Source of the DNA: Casuarina equisetifolia
Lineage: Eukaryota; Streptophyta; Magnoliopsida; Fagales; Casuarinaceae
Assembly (NCBI GenBank): GCA_028551475.1
Contig: JAKISB010000012.1
Location: forward strand, 62,001-126,000
Direction of reading: 5' to 3'
DNA: 64,000 nucleotides
Position numbers and translations under genes: made by a program. A model generated the notes under the pieces. It was given only the letters and a program-made list of their open reading frames with translations. It ran no database searches and was not told where the DNA came from. Each line of letters opens with the position of its first letter. The first letter of the stretch is position 1. Positions 1-10,557 of this stretch are shown one piece after another.

Positions 1-1170
1 TTTAAATTAGTGGCTTGATTCAAATAGGATAACTTATCAATGTTTAAATTAACAGGATAAGTTAAATCTTTTGGGTTATTATACATCCAACATTTGTATT
101 TTTAATCTAAAATTTGATTTTAAACCTATAGATTTTAGATCCAATTCCTAGATTTAAGTCTACCATACAATTTTCAAATTGAATGTAGTCCTCCGGCCGT
201 TAATATAAAAATTAATATGCTTATTTAAATGAAGCCATTGATTTAAAACTAATCAGAAAATTTAAATCTTACCATTTGATTCTAAAATCGTATGCCACAT
301 TTAAATCCAAATAGTTGAAATTAAAAATAAATCAAAAGATTTAAATCTTAAATTGATGATTAACTTTAAATCTTTCCATTTGTTTCTAAATTGAATTGTT
401 TGGATTTAAATGTGGCATAAGATTTTAAAATTGGTTGATTATTTTTAAATCAATGGCTTCATTTAAATAGGCATATTAATTTTTATATTAACGGCTAAAG
501 GATTTAAATCTTCCAATTTATTTCTTAATCCAACTATTTGAATTTAAATATGGTATACAATTTGAAAACGGAAAATTTACTGATCAATTTTACATCAACT
601 ACTTGATTTTAATCGATATATTGATTTCTAAATTAACAACCCCGTTTAAATCTTCTAGTTTATTTTTAAATCCAATGGTTGGAATTTAAATTTTAAACAT
701 GATTTGAAATTTTTAGATTTTAAATCTAATGGCTTGATTTAAATATGTCATATGACTTTTAAATCAACTTTATGATTTAAATCATTGGTCTAATTTGAAT
801 ATGCATATTGACTTTTAAATTAATAGCGGCTTAAATCTTTTGGTTTATTTTTAAATTTAAATGTTGGAATTTAAATCTAAAATTCAATTTTATACTTAGA
901 TCCAATGATTAGATTGAAGTCTTCCATATGATTTTCAAATAGACAATATGATTTAAGTTTGTTGATCAATTTTAAATTAGTGGCTTGATTCAAATATGCA
1001 TATCAATGTTTAAATTAGCAGAATAAGTTAAATCTTTTGGGTTATTATACATCCAACATTTGTATTTTTAATCTAAAATTTGATTTTAAACCTATAGATT
1101 TTAGATCCAATTCCTAGATTTAAGTCTACCATACAATTTTCAAATTGAATGTAGCCCTCCGGCCGTTAAT
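1..1170. repeat. AT-rich palindromic repeat block, copy 1
   Basis: Very AT-rich DNA built from degenerate segments centred on ATTTAAAT and on phrases such as GGATTTAAATGTGGCATA. It includes inverted arms: about 197-346 and 366-491 are imperfect reverse complements (roughly three quarters matching by eye), both ending in a shared GTTAATATAAAAATTAATAT block. The stretch is repeated at 11964-13133 in the same orientation and reversed in 28480-31900. No coding potential is evident. It could be a satellite or the debris of an AT-rich MITE family. Confidence 0.7.
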
Positions 1171-1351
1171 AGGCATACCTTCGTGTAGCCTCCATTTCTT
1201 CTTTATAAATAGCCTTCATTTATGCAAAGACTTGACGGATTGAAGCCCTCATTTCTTCTCGCGGTTGGGGCAAACCTTTTTGCAGACGAACAAAGACATC
1301 TTCCCGTGTACTGTTTTCACAGAACAACTGGCAATCCCTGGGATCAGAACT
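1171..1351 (-). mobile_element. Remnant of LTR-retrotransposon internal region downstream of the PBS
   Basis: About 180 bp lie immediately 3' (minus strand) of the primer-binding site at 1352-1363 before the sequence runs into AT-rich repeat. A short open frame continues from the LTR through this stretch, but it resembles no gag that I recognise. The rest of the element (gag, pol, second LTR) is absent, so this is a truncated element. Confidence 0.5.
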
Positions 1352-1363
1352 GCTCTGATACCA
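1352..1363 (-). promoter_or_regulatory. Primer-binding site for initiator tRNA-Met
   Basis: The minus strand reads TGGTATCAGAGC, the canonical plant LTR-retrotransposon PBS complementary to the 3' end of initiator tRNA-Met. It lies two bases after the LTR terminus GACA. The same site occurs at 13315-13326 (-) and 28270-28281 (+). Confidence 0.85.
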
Positions 1364-1365
1364 TT

Positions 1366-1790
1366 TGTCGCAGTCTTCCGAGATCCCAATCAGAGCTTGG
1401 TTTGAGCGGGGTTGATTTGGATTTGTAGGAGTCATCTTCCCTGCATCAGAGTGGACACAGCACACCCGATCATAATGGAAATGGCACATCAGCATCATAT
1501 TGGACACTGCACAACTGCATCGTAAGGGACACAGCACCTCTGCATCATCAAGGGCACACAGCACCGGGGCACCAGCCAAAGCTTTTGCATAAAAACAGTC
1601 TCCTCTTTCATTCACCATTGCCACCTTTTACATAGCCAACCTCATTACAGTTTTGCCCCCATTATATTAAATGCCCACCAACCACATCTCTTGCCATAAA
1701 AGCCCGATCCCACTTCCACAAGCTCTACACAGGGGTCCCACAAAACTACAAACTACAAGATAATACAAAACCCAAAACAGGCACGTGACA
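1366..1790 (-). mobile_element. LTR (425 bp) of a truncated LTR retrotransposon
   Basis: On the minus strand the stretch begins TGTCACG and ends GCGACA, giving TGTC/GACA inverted ends, and is followed after two bases by a tRNA-Met PBS. A TATTTAATATAA box lies in its middle. I found no partner LTR, so this is one LTR plus PBS of a decayed element. A 134-codon open frame across it is fortuitous and is interrupted in the 13 kb copy. The 5' end is inferred from the TGTC/GACA match and could differ by a few bases. Confidence 0.6.
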
Positions 1791-2533
1791 CTACCATACA
1801 ATTTTAACTGTAATAGCTAGCTACTACTTCTAGAAAGAGAGTTTACTAATGCAGTTATTGAAGGAGGAGCTATTACAGTTAAAACTAAAACAGCTACAGC
1901 TATTACCATAACTGCTGATATAATTACTGCTAAAATTACTGCTAAAATTACTATTAAAGCTACTAAAGACGTCGATGGGTTAAAGTATGGCAGCTTCCTA
2001 AGAGGAAGGAGAGATTAGAGTATATCTATTTACAGAGTCTACATTCTCGCTTGCTTGCTGGCTTGATTAAAGAGTACTAACTCTATTGATTACAGATTAC
2101 AGAGTCGTAACTCCACTACTCTATTGCTTGCTGACGAAATAACTACAACCACTAGATATCACAACCGGCCCTTGCCTTCTTCCTTAGAAGTTAGGAGTTC
2201 ACCTGCGTTAACTCGTTCACCCGCGTTATAACTCATTGGTGTTACTTCTTAGCTTTCGTCTAAGGAAATACCTTGCTTTAGTTTTAGCTCTGTTGCTACT
2301 TATGCCTTGTGCCTGCTTGCTGATGCAATAGCTACAGTTTCTGGAGCTAGTAAAAGTAATAAAGCTAAAGCAGGAACTGCGATTACAGGAACAAGAATTG
2401 CTATAACCGCAACAGGCAGTCGAGGAACTACTGCCAGTCAGGAAACTACAGCTAGTAAACAACTGCTGATGTTAACTTTCTCAAGCTAAGTACGTTCTGT
2501 TCATCCTAGTTTGTGGGGGAAAGGTGACATCCC
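1791..2533. other. Unclassified stretch with a 17-bp inverted repeat
   Basis: No recognisable gene. A perfect 17-bp inverted repeat (TTTTAACTGTAATAGCT at 1802-1818 and its reverse complement at 1868-1884) is followed by low-complexity runs of ACTGCTAAAATT type. Small ORFs near 2226-2489 change between copies and are not credible. The stretch joins the LTR fragment to the leucyl-tRNA synthetase pseudogene and is repeated at 13754-14496 and, inverted, at 27101-27842. Confidence 0.5.
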
Positions 2534-3337
2534 TCAATCTTGATGAAAGTGTACTCTTGAGGCTAACTCCTTACTCGGTTGCCCTATAACGATCTGCACA
2601 GGGTTGGCCATCTAGAGGAGAATATATAGTTTGTCTTACATCTTTCACAATCTTGCCCATGGGTTTCAACTTCCTCATCCTCCATCTCACAAAGGAATCA
2701 TAAAACAGGTTCATGTCAGTAGTGATAAAGAAGCGTCTCCCGTCACAACCCAACCCAAAAGCTTTAAGGTCCTCCATGGCAATTGGGGGAAAGTAGGTGA
2801 AGCAATTATATGGACCCTAGAACCTAGATATCTCATCATTAGAAAGGCCAAAATTACGCATAACCTCCACTGGTATACCTAACCACTTGATTTTCACGTA
2901 GTCTTGCACTTCTCTGGTGGTGCGCCTCCATTTGCATCCTCAAATTCTTGTGCGATTTCTACTTCCTCATCCACTTCACGTGGAAAAACAGGTGGATTGC
3001 CAAATTTTTGGATTTTTCGTGCAAGTCTATCATCTAAGGGCTTATGGGCATACCAGTGCAGTGGAAACCAAATGGCAAGAGGACATTGGCACTTCTAAGT
3101 CTATGATAAGCGGCAGCAAAATTCTAGCTTTGAAAGCGAGAATGCACGTCCAAGATGCAAATATCCATTCATATAGGGAGAGGGGAAGTTGCCAAAGAAC
3201 TTGTCACCCAGCTCAGGAGGTCTTTCCCCAGGTTCAGCCCTGAAAACATCTCTTTTTTCCTACCATTCACGAACATCTTGCTGTCTCTGCAAGAGACGAT
3301 CCCTCCTAGCAAAGCTTTTCCCACCCTCAGATGCCAT
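2534..3337 (-). pseudogene. Cytosolic leucyl-tRNA synthetase 5' fragment, copy 1
   Basis: Conceptual translation from an ATG at 3337 shows the N-terminus of plant cytosolic leucine--tRNA ligase (class I; charges tRNA-Leu in the cytoplasm). Recognisable blocks are [17 protein letters not shown], a PYMNGYL-type Rossmann segment, GANVLLPFGFHCTGMP, the EDANGGAPPEK linker, MEDLKAFGLGCDGRRFFITT and IYSPLDGQPCAD. It holds several stops and frameshifts. The class I HxGH signature reads R-L-G-R, so both histidines are lost. Homology stops after about 265 of more than 1000 residues. A CAG acceptor about 20 bp before the ATG suggests a 5'-UTR intron, hence a genomic rather than a retroposed copy. Confidence 0.85.
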
Positions 3338-4036
3338 GTGACAATGTTGTCGGAAACTGCAAACAAAACAAGACCATAACCAAACATCCTACTGCAGGAA
3401 GTAGTCACAGCCAAGCACTCAAAATTTACGGCAAATACTCCCTCTTTCTTTTCCTCACTCTCTTCACTTAGGTACCAAAAAGAGGAACCCATTTCAATTT
3501 GGCAAACACAGTAGTTCATTTGCTGGAAAGTATAACAAATATTTCAATTTCTATGAGCTCCTTCACCATCGGAAGAAAAATCCAGTGGGTGCACGAGAGA
3601 AACTATGACAAGACTCACTGGTAATGCTGAATTAAAGCCATTATTTTCCTTCACCTAATTTCTTATTCAGAGACTTAGGAGACTTATGCTTCATATAATT
3701 TCTTATTTAGAGACTCAAGCGATATTTCGCACCTCAAAACTTCAATAGAATCTCAAAAAAGAACCAAATAATCATTACAATCATACCAACAAGAATAACT
3801 ACGCCTATGACATCAAGTAAAGAAGGAATTTCATATCTCATTAACTGCAACAGATATTAGAAATTTTAAGTTTCACTCTGACTTAATTCAAGGTGTATTA
3901 AAAGTCTCGTTAAATATTCACTAAACATGGAATCCAAATCACTAAAATATGCACAAAGTCAAGCCTGAGATATTTTCACATTGGGAAGTTACATTTCATC
4001 CACTCAAAATAACATTGATTCATCTAGACTAAAAAC
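3338..4036 (-). other. 5' flank of the LeuRS pseudogene
   Basis: Sequence between the pseudogene ATG and the copia LTR. On the minus strand a pyrimidine-rich tract ending in CAG lies about 20 bp before the ATG, consistent with the end of a 5'-UTR intron. A 116-codon frame here crosses that splice site and is not a convincing gene. Repeated at 15301-15999 and inverted at 25608-26306. Confidence 0.45.
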
Positions 4037-4423
4037 TGTTAGAAAACAAACCCGTGAATCTAAACTCACGGAATCTCTCAAGATCTCACCGCACACACAA
4101 AGAGAATATTAGTCAAGTAAAGAACACACAGAAATTACGAGGTTCGGGATAATCCCTACGTCCCCGGCCTAAGGAGCAATTCTTCACTATGATGAGGAGG
4201 GCTTACAGTGCTTACAGAAAAACCTCTGTTTTCTCTCAATCTCTCTTAACCTCATACCTAGGTTTCCCCATAAGGTTTCCTTTTATACAAGTACCAAGGA
4301 AACCCAAATAGAATAGGACTAGGAGACCTAAATAGAATAAGACTGGGAAACCCATATAAACTACCCACAATACAAATATGGTAGTTACATAATTACCCTT
4401 ACTAATTTACTCCAAACCTAACA
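4037..4423 (-). mobile_element. 3' LTR of Ty1-copia element 1 (387 bp)
   Basis: The LTR runs on the minus strand from TGTTAGG to TCTAACA, with terminal TGTTAG/CTAACA inverted repeats. It is directly preceded by a polypurine tract (4424-4436, AAAATGGGGAAAT on the minus strand) that primes plus-strand synthesis. It has a TATA-like TTGTATAAAAGG segment. The matching LTR of element 2 (25221-25607) is also 387 bp. No 5' LTR exists on the other side. Confidence 0.88.
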
Positions 4424-4436
4424 ATTTCCCCATTTT
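4424..4436 (-). promoter_or_regulatory. Polypurine tract of copia element 1
   Basis: A purine-rich run abutting the LTR start, as required for plus-strand priming in LTR retrotransposons. One purine is replaced by T relative to element 2. Confidence 0.7.
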
Positions 4437-4500
4437 GGAGTAACATTCGTGCAACATCCCTGCACCATAAGAGAAAGAACATTGCTCCCTAGACTTGACT

Positions 4501-7500
4501 CTACTTGGAGTCCATTCCAGCAACCCGCTGACAAGTCTCTAGCTTGTCTCTTGTCAGCGGCTTCGTCAACATGTCTGCTCCATTATCATCAGTGTGAATC
4601 TTCACAAGATCTAACTGCTTGGATTCTAATACATCTCTAATCCAATGATATCTGACATCAATGTGCTTAGACCTTGAATGAGATGACGTGTTCTTACTGA
4701 GGCGGATGGAGCTTTGGTTGTCGCTATAAAGGATAACCATCCCTTGTTTTATACCAAGTTCTTGAAGAAACGTCTTCATCCATAGAACTTCTTTTCCACC
4801 CTCAGTGATTGCTATATACTCTGCTTCTGTTGTAGACAAAGCAACACAATCCTGTAGCCTAGACTGCCATGAAACTGCTCCCCCTGTGAAGGTGAGCATG
4901 TACCCTGTTGTAGATCTCCTTCCATCATGGTCACCAGCCATATCTGCATCTGTGTATCCAACCAATACAGGCTCATCATTACCAAAACACAAACACAACT
5001 TAGGAGTTCCTTTAAGGTACCTGAGTATCCACTTCACAGCTTCCCAATGCATTTTACCAGGATCTGAAAGAAAACGACTAACTACTCCAACTGCATGAGC
5101 AATATCTGGTCTAATGCTTACTGCTGCATACATCAAGCTACCAACCGCAGATGCGTAAGGTGTTTTCTTCATATATTCAACATCACTCTTACTTTCAGGC
5201 TTCTGCTCCTTACTCAGCTTGAAATGACTTGCAAATGGAGTACTTACTACTTTTGCTTTGTCCATGTCAAATCTCTGAAGTATCTTCTCTATATACTTCT
5301 CCTGAGATAGTCATAACTTTCCATTTTCTCTGTTGCGTTTAACTTCCATACCAAGGATTCGCTTTACCGGTCCCAAATCTTTCATAGCAAAAGACTTGCC
5401 TAAATCCTTCTTCAGCTCAGCAATCTTCTTAATGTCCTGGCCAACAATCAACATATCATCAACATATAAGAGTAGGATGACAAAATCACCACCTGGAAAG
5501 TGCTTCACAAACACACAATGATCTGAGCTGGTCTTGTTATAACCGTGTTGTAACATGGATGACTCAAACTTCTTGTACCATTGACGAGGTGCTTGTTTTA
5601 GACCATACAAGCTTTTCTTCAGTCGACATACAAGATTCTCCTTGCCCTTCTCTATGAAGCCCTCAGGTTGCTCCATATAAATCTCTTCCTCCAAGTCTCC
5701 ATGAAGGAATGCAGTCTTCACATCAAGTTGTTCTACCTCCAAGTTTAGTCTAGCAGCCAAACCAAGAATAACTCTGATTGAAGACATCCTTACCACAGGA
5801 GAGAAAATCTCCTCAAAGTCAATACCTTTCTTCTGACCATAACCCTTCACAACTAACCGTGCCTTGTACCTTGGTAGTGGATTATTCTCTTCTGACTTCA
5901 ACTTGTACACCCACTTATTTTTAAGTGCTCTCCTACCCTTAGGCAACAACACAAGATCATAAGTGTGGTTTTCCCGCAAGGAATTCATCTCCTCTCGCAT
6001 AGCTTTCTTCCACTCTTTCTTGTGCTCACATTCATTAGCTTCCTCATAGCATTGCGGTTCTCCCCCATCAGTTAGCATCAAGTACTCATGTGGTGGATAT
6101 TTCATCGAAGTTTGACACTCTCTACTAGATCTTCTCACTGGGGGCTGGGTTGATGGCTCAACTGAATGATTATCAACATGTCCTTCAGATTCTTCAACAA
6201 CTGGAGTTTCAGGAACTTCTTCACTTGTTACATCCTCAAGTGGCTCTTCCCATGTAGTTCCCCCTTCATGTGCACTTACTGGGGAAGAAGAAGGTGGGAT
6301 TATATCCTTAAGACTTTCATTAACAACTCTTGGCTTTTCAGTCTTCTTAAGATCTTCAATAGTCTGATCTTCAAAGAAAATAACATCTCTGCTTCTAATC
6401 AGTTTCTTTGCAGTTGGATCCCACAATTTGTATCCAAAAACATCATGTCCATAGCCCAAGAAGATGCAATCTCGAGCTTTATCATCAAGCTTGTTCCTCT
6501 CGTCCTTAGGAATGTGAACAGACACCCTGCAGCCAAATACTCTCAAGTGCTTGAAAGAAACCTCCTTACCAGTCCATACTCTCTCAGGTAGATCACCTTC
6601 TAATGGAACTGAAGGAGACAAGTTAATAAGATCTACTGCAATACACATAGCTTCACCCCAAAATGACTGAGATAATCCAGAATGTGAAAGCATACACCTG
6701 ATCCTCTCAACTATAGTTCTGTTCATCCGTTCTGCAACCCCATTATGCTCTGGAGTTTTAGGAACTGTCTTCTCAAGCCTGATACCCTGAGTTTTACAAT
6801 ATTCTTCAAACGGCCCTCTGTATTCACCTCCATTATCTGCACGGACGCACTTCAGTTTCCTTCCAGTTGCTCTCTCAACCATAGCATGAAATTGTTTGAA
6901 GACCTCTAAAACCTGATCCTTAGTCTTCAGTGCATAAGCCCATACCTTTCTAGAATGATCATCAATGAAGGTAACAAAATACATAGCGCCACCAAGAGTT
7001 TTCACCTTCAACATACACACATCTGAATGAATCAAATCAAGAACATGTTTTCTTCTAGACAGGGGTCTTCTCCGAAATGAGACTCTACGTTGCTTTCCAG
7101 CTAAGCAATGATCACAAGGCTTCAACTGCAAAACAGCACCACTGACTCCTGATATGATTTTGTTCTTTATCAAATGCTGAAGTCCCTTCTCACTGAGATG
7201 TCCAAGTCGCTTGTGCCACAACTCCATGTGATTATCTTCCACCACATTACCTTGCTTTTCTGAATACTAGCTTCAGTCTTATAGAGAGTACTGACCTTCT
7301 GTCCTTTTGCAAGTACAAGAGAACCTCTACTAAGTTTCCATTTACCGCCACCAAAGTAGTTATCATATCCCTCATCATCAAGGACACCAGTAGAGATCAA
7401 GTTGAAACAAATCTCAGGGACATGTCTGACATTCTTCAGAACTAGCTTACATCCAACACTAATCTCCAAGACTACATCTCCAATGCCAACTATCTTTGCA

Positions 7501-8507
7501 TGTGCATTATTTCCCAAGCTAACACACCCAAAATCACCACCTGAATAAGATGTGAAGAACCTTTCATGTGGGGTAACATGAAAAGAGGCACTTGTGTCAA
7601 CAATCCAAGACGAAACCTGACATGAGATGTTGATCTGAGAATCACAAAAGATCATAATATCCCCAATACCGGATGTAGTTGCCACTGTATCTTTTTCAAC
7701 TTCCTTTTCTCCATTCCTTGATTCTTCTCCCTTGAGTATTCTGCAGTCTCTCTTATAATGGCCAGACTTACCACAATGATAACACTTGACATCTTTCCTC
7801 GAACGTGAGACTCCACGTGATCTATAAGAATTTGGTGCTCTACTCTTGCTTCTGTCTCTATTTCTGTCTACATATCTGTTTCTCCCCCTCCTTTCTGTAA
7901 CCAATACTTCTGTATGTCCATGTGCTCCTTGCTCAATTATTTTGGTTTCTTCATTAAGCAAACCTTCATGGACTGACTTCATACTCAGAATGCCGCCCGG
8001 AGCTGAGTTTATGAGAGTGACTACCAATGTCTACCAACTATCAGGTAAGTTACTTAACAATAACATTGCTTGCAGTTCATCTTCCAGAACAATCTTTGCT
8101 GTTGCTAACTGATTCACCAAAGACTTAAACTCACTCAAGAACTCTGTCATCGGCCGTCCTACCTTGTACTTTAAGTTAATTAACCTCTTAAGTAGGGAAA
8201 CCTTATTCTGAGGAGTCTTGCGTTCATAGAGAGCCTCAAGCTTCTTCCATAACTCACTAGCTTTAGTCTCATGCGCAATATGGTGATAGATACTGTCCTC
8301 AACAAATTGTCTAATTTGAGAGACAATTTTCTTATACAACTTCTCCCATTCTTTATCAGTCCGCTTCTCAGGCCTAGCAGAATCTCCTTCCACAACATCA
8401 TACAGATCTCTACTAATCAAGTAATCTTCCATCCGCGGCTTCCAAGTTTGGAAATTAGATGAATTTAACATGATCATACCTTTACCAGAAGTATTCATAT
8501 CATCCAT
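4501..8507 (-). pseudogene. Ty1-copia (Tork/TNT1-like) gag-pol, element 1, broken
   Basis: Gene order gag-PR-IN-RT-RNase H is that of copia. Gag begins MDDMNTS and carries a CCHC zinc knuckle (CYHCGKSGHYKRDC). Integrase has the HKRLGH...CDHC zinc domain and the RADNGGEY and PEHNGVAERMN parts of the DDE core. Reverse transcriptase shows QLDVKTAFLHG and YVDDM. RNase H shows YTDAD, STTEAEY and SKHIDVRYH. Breaks: a CAG-to-TAG stop in gag near 8030; protease motif DTS instead of D-S/T-G; a frameshift between protease and integrase near 7245; a TGG-to-TGA stop in RT near 5311. It cannot make an intact polyprotein. The frameshift and protease change are shared with element 2. Confidence 0.92.
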
Positions 8508-8779
8508 CACAACAACAATAAACTCCCCTTTGACTTCCCCCTCAAATAGGAATCAAAAGTGCAAAATTACCAAAATACCCCTCAACAAATGCCAACCAAA
8601 TTGACCAAAATACCCTCTAATTATGCCCAAAAATAGTCAAATATCTCCCAAAAAAATATCAGAAAAATACTGCAAAAATTAGCACAGAAATCACCAGAAA
8701 ATTCTGTTCGGTCAAAGTCATCGGTCAACGGTCAACAGTCAACAGTCAACGCTCAATCGGTCAACAGAGGCAATAAAGA
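8508..8779 (-). mobile_element. Copia element 1 leader with W-box cluster, no PBS or 5' LTR
   Basis: Untranslated leader upstream of gag. No TGGTATCAGAGC primer site and no TGTTAG...CTAACA LTR is present before the sequence becomes 276-bp minisatellite, so the 5' end was lost or replaced. Minus-strand TTGAC(C/T) motifs occur six times in 8710-8764, matching the W-box recognised by WRKY transcription factors. Confidence 0.65.
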
Positions 8780-10557
8780 ATTTCAAAGAGACCGTTGTGT
8801 ATCATATTTATACAAGGCAATAAAGATGATATGAAAAGATGATATGGAGGATTATACAAGTATCACTTATATACAGGAATTTCAAAGAGACCGTTGTGTA
8901 TCAACGGTTAGTTTTTGAGATTGAATTTGAATTTTATTTTGAAGATGTATCGTCTATTGTTGGAGAAACTGAAAAAGGGATTTCAGAGGTTGTTGGCTTA
9001 GAATGATGAGCAGATACTTTTTCAGAGGAGGGGGCCATCTTGGACTTTTCTTTATTGTCTTGACGTGAATGCTTCTTTCCTGGATAGATACTTTCTTTAA
9101 AAAAATATGAAAAGATGATATGGAGGATTATACAAGTATCACTTATATACAAGAATTTCAAAGAGACCGTTGTGTATCAACGGTTTGTTTTTGAGTTTGA
9201 ATTTGAATTTGATTTTGAAGATGTATCGTGTATTGTTGGAGAAACTGAAAAAGGGATTTCAGAGGTTGTCGGCTTAGAATGATGAGCAAATACTTTTTCA
9301 GAGGAGGGGGCCATCTTGGACTTTTCTTTATTGCCTTGACGTGAATGCTTCTTTCCTGGATAGATACTTTCTTTAAAAAAATATGAAAAGATGATATGGA
9401 GGATTATACAAGTATCACTTATATACAAGAATTTCAAAGAGACCGTTGTGTATCAACGGTTTGTTTTTGAGTTTGAATTTGAATTTGATTTTGAAGATGT
9501 ATCGTGTATTGTTGGAGAAACTGAAAAAGGGATTTCAGAGGTTGTCAGCTTAGAATGATGAGCAAATACTTTTTCAGAGGAGGGGGCCATCTTGGACTTT
9601 TCTTTATTGCCTTGACGTGAATGCTTCTTTTCTGGATAGATACTTTCTTTAAAAAAATATGAAAAGATGATATGGAGGATTATACAAGTATCACTTATAT
9701 ACAAGAATTTCAAAGAGACCGTTGTGTATCAACGGTTTGTTTTTGAGTTTGAATTTGAATTTGATTTTGAAGATGTATCGTGTATTGTTGGAGAAACTGA
9801 AAAAGGGATTTCAGAGGTTGTCAGCTTAGAATGATGAGCAGATACTTTTTCAGAGGAGGGGGCCATCTTGGACTTTTCTTTATTGCCTTGACGTGAATGC
9901 TTCTTTTCTGGATAGATACTTTCTTTAAAAAAATATGAAAAGATGATATGGAGGATTATACAAGTATCACTTGTATACAACAATTTCAAAGAGACCGTTG
10001 TGTATCAACGATTTGTTTTTGAGTTTGAATTTGAATTTGAATTTGAAGATGTATCGTGTATTGTTGGAGAAACTGAAAAAGGGATTTCAGAGGTTGTCGG
10101 CTTAGAATGATGAGCAGATACTTTTTCAGAGGAGGGGGCCATCTTGGACTTTTCTTTATTGCCTTGACGTGAATGCTTCTTTTCTGGATAGATACTTTCT
10201 TTAAAAAAATATGAAAAGATGATATGGAGGATTATACAAGTATCACTTATATACAAGAATTTCAAAGAGACCGTTGTGTATCAACGGTTTGTTTTTAAGT
10301 TTGAATTTGAATTTGACTTTGAAGATGTACCGTGTATTGTTGGAGAAACTGAAAAAGGGATTTCAGAGGTTGTCGGCTTAGAATGATGAGCAAATACTTT
10401 TTCAGAGGAGGGGGCCATCTTGGACTTTTCTTTATTGCCTTGACGTGAATGCTTCTTTTCTGGATAGATACTTTCTTTAAAAAAATATGAAAAGATGATA
10501 TGGAGGATTATACAAGTATCACTTATATACAAGAATTTCAAAGAGACCGTTGTGTAT
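8780..10557 (-). repeat. 276-bp minisatellite array 1
   Basis: Six full units at an exact 276-bp spacing plus a rearranged partial unit (8780-8900). Read on the minus strand, each unit has TATATAAG, then about 111 bp later an ATG in strong context (AAGATGG) opening a 45-codon Ser/Thr/Lys-rich ORF that starts MAPSSEKV and ends KTNR-stop. Because 276 is divisible by three, the same frame runs through the array, stopped once per unit by TGA. The unit junction holds the perfect inverted repeat ACCGTTG-TGTAT-CAACGGT (e.g. 9166-9184). The ORF resembles no protein I can name. Confidence 0.85.

Noticed and set aside
1220..1624. 134-codon minus-strand ORF
   Set aside because: It lies across an LTR and PBS, is interrupted by a stop in the duplicate at 13183-13470, and resembles no protein family.
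8780..10557. CRISPR-like array
   Set aside because: Units are identical 276-bp tandem repeats with no unique spacers, in a plant nuclear context.
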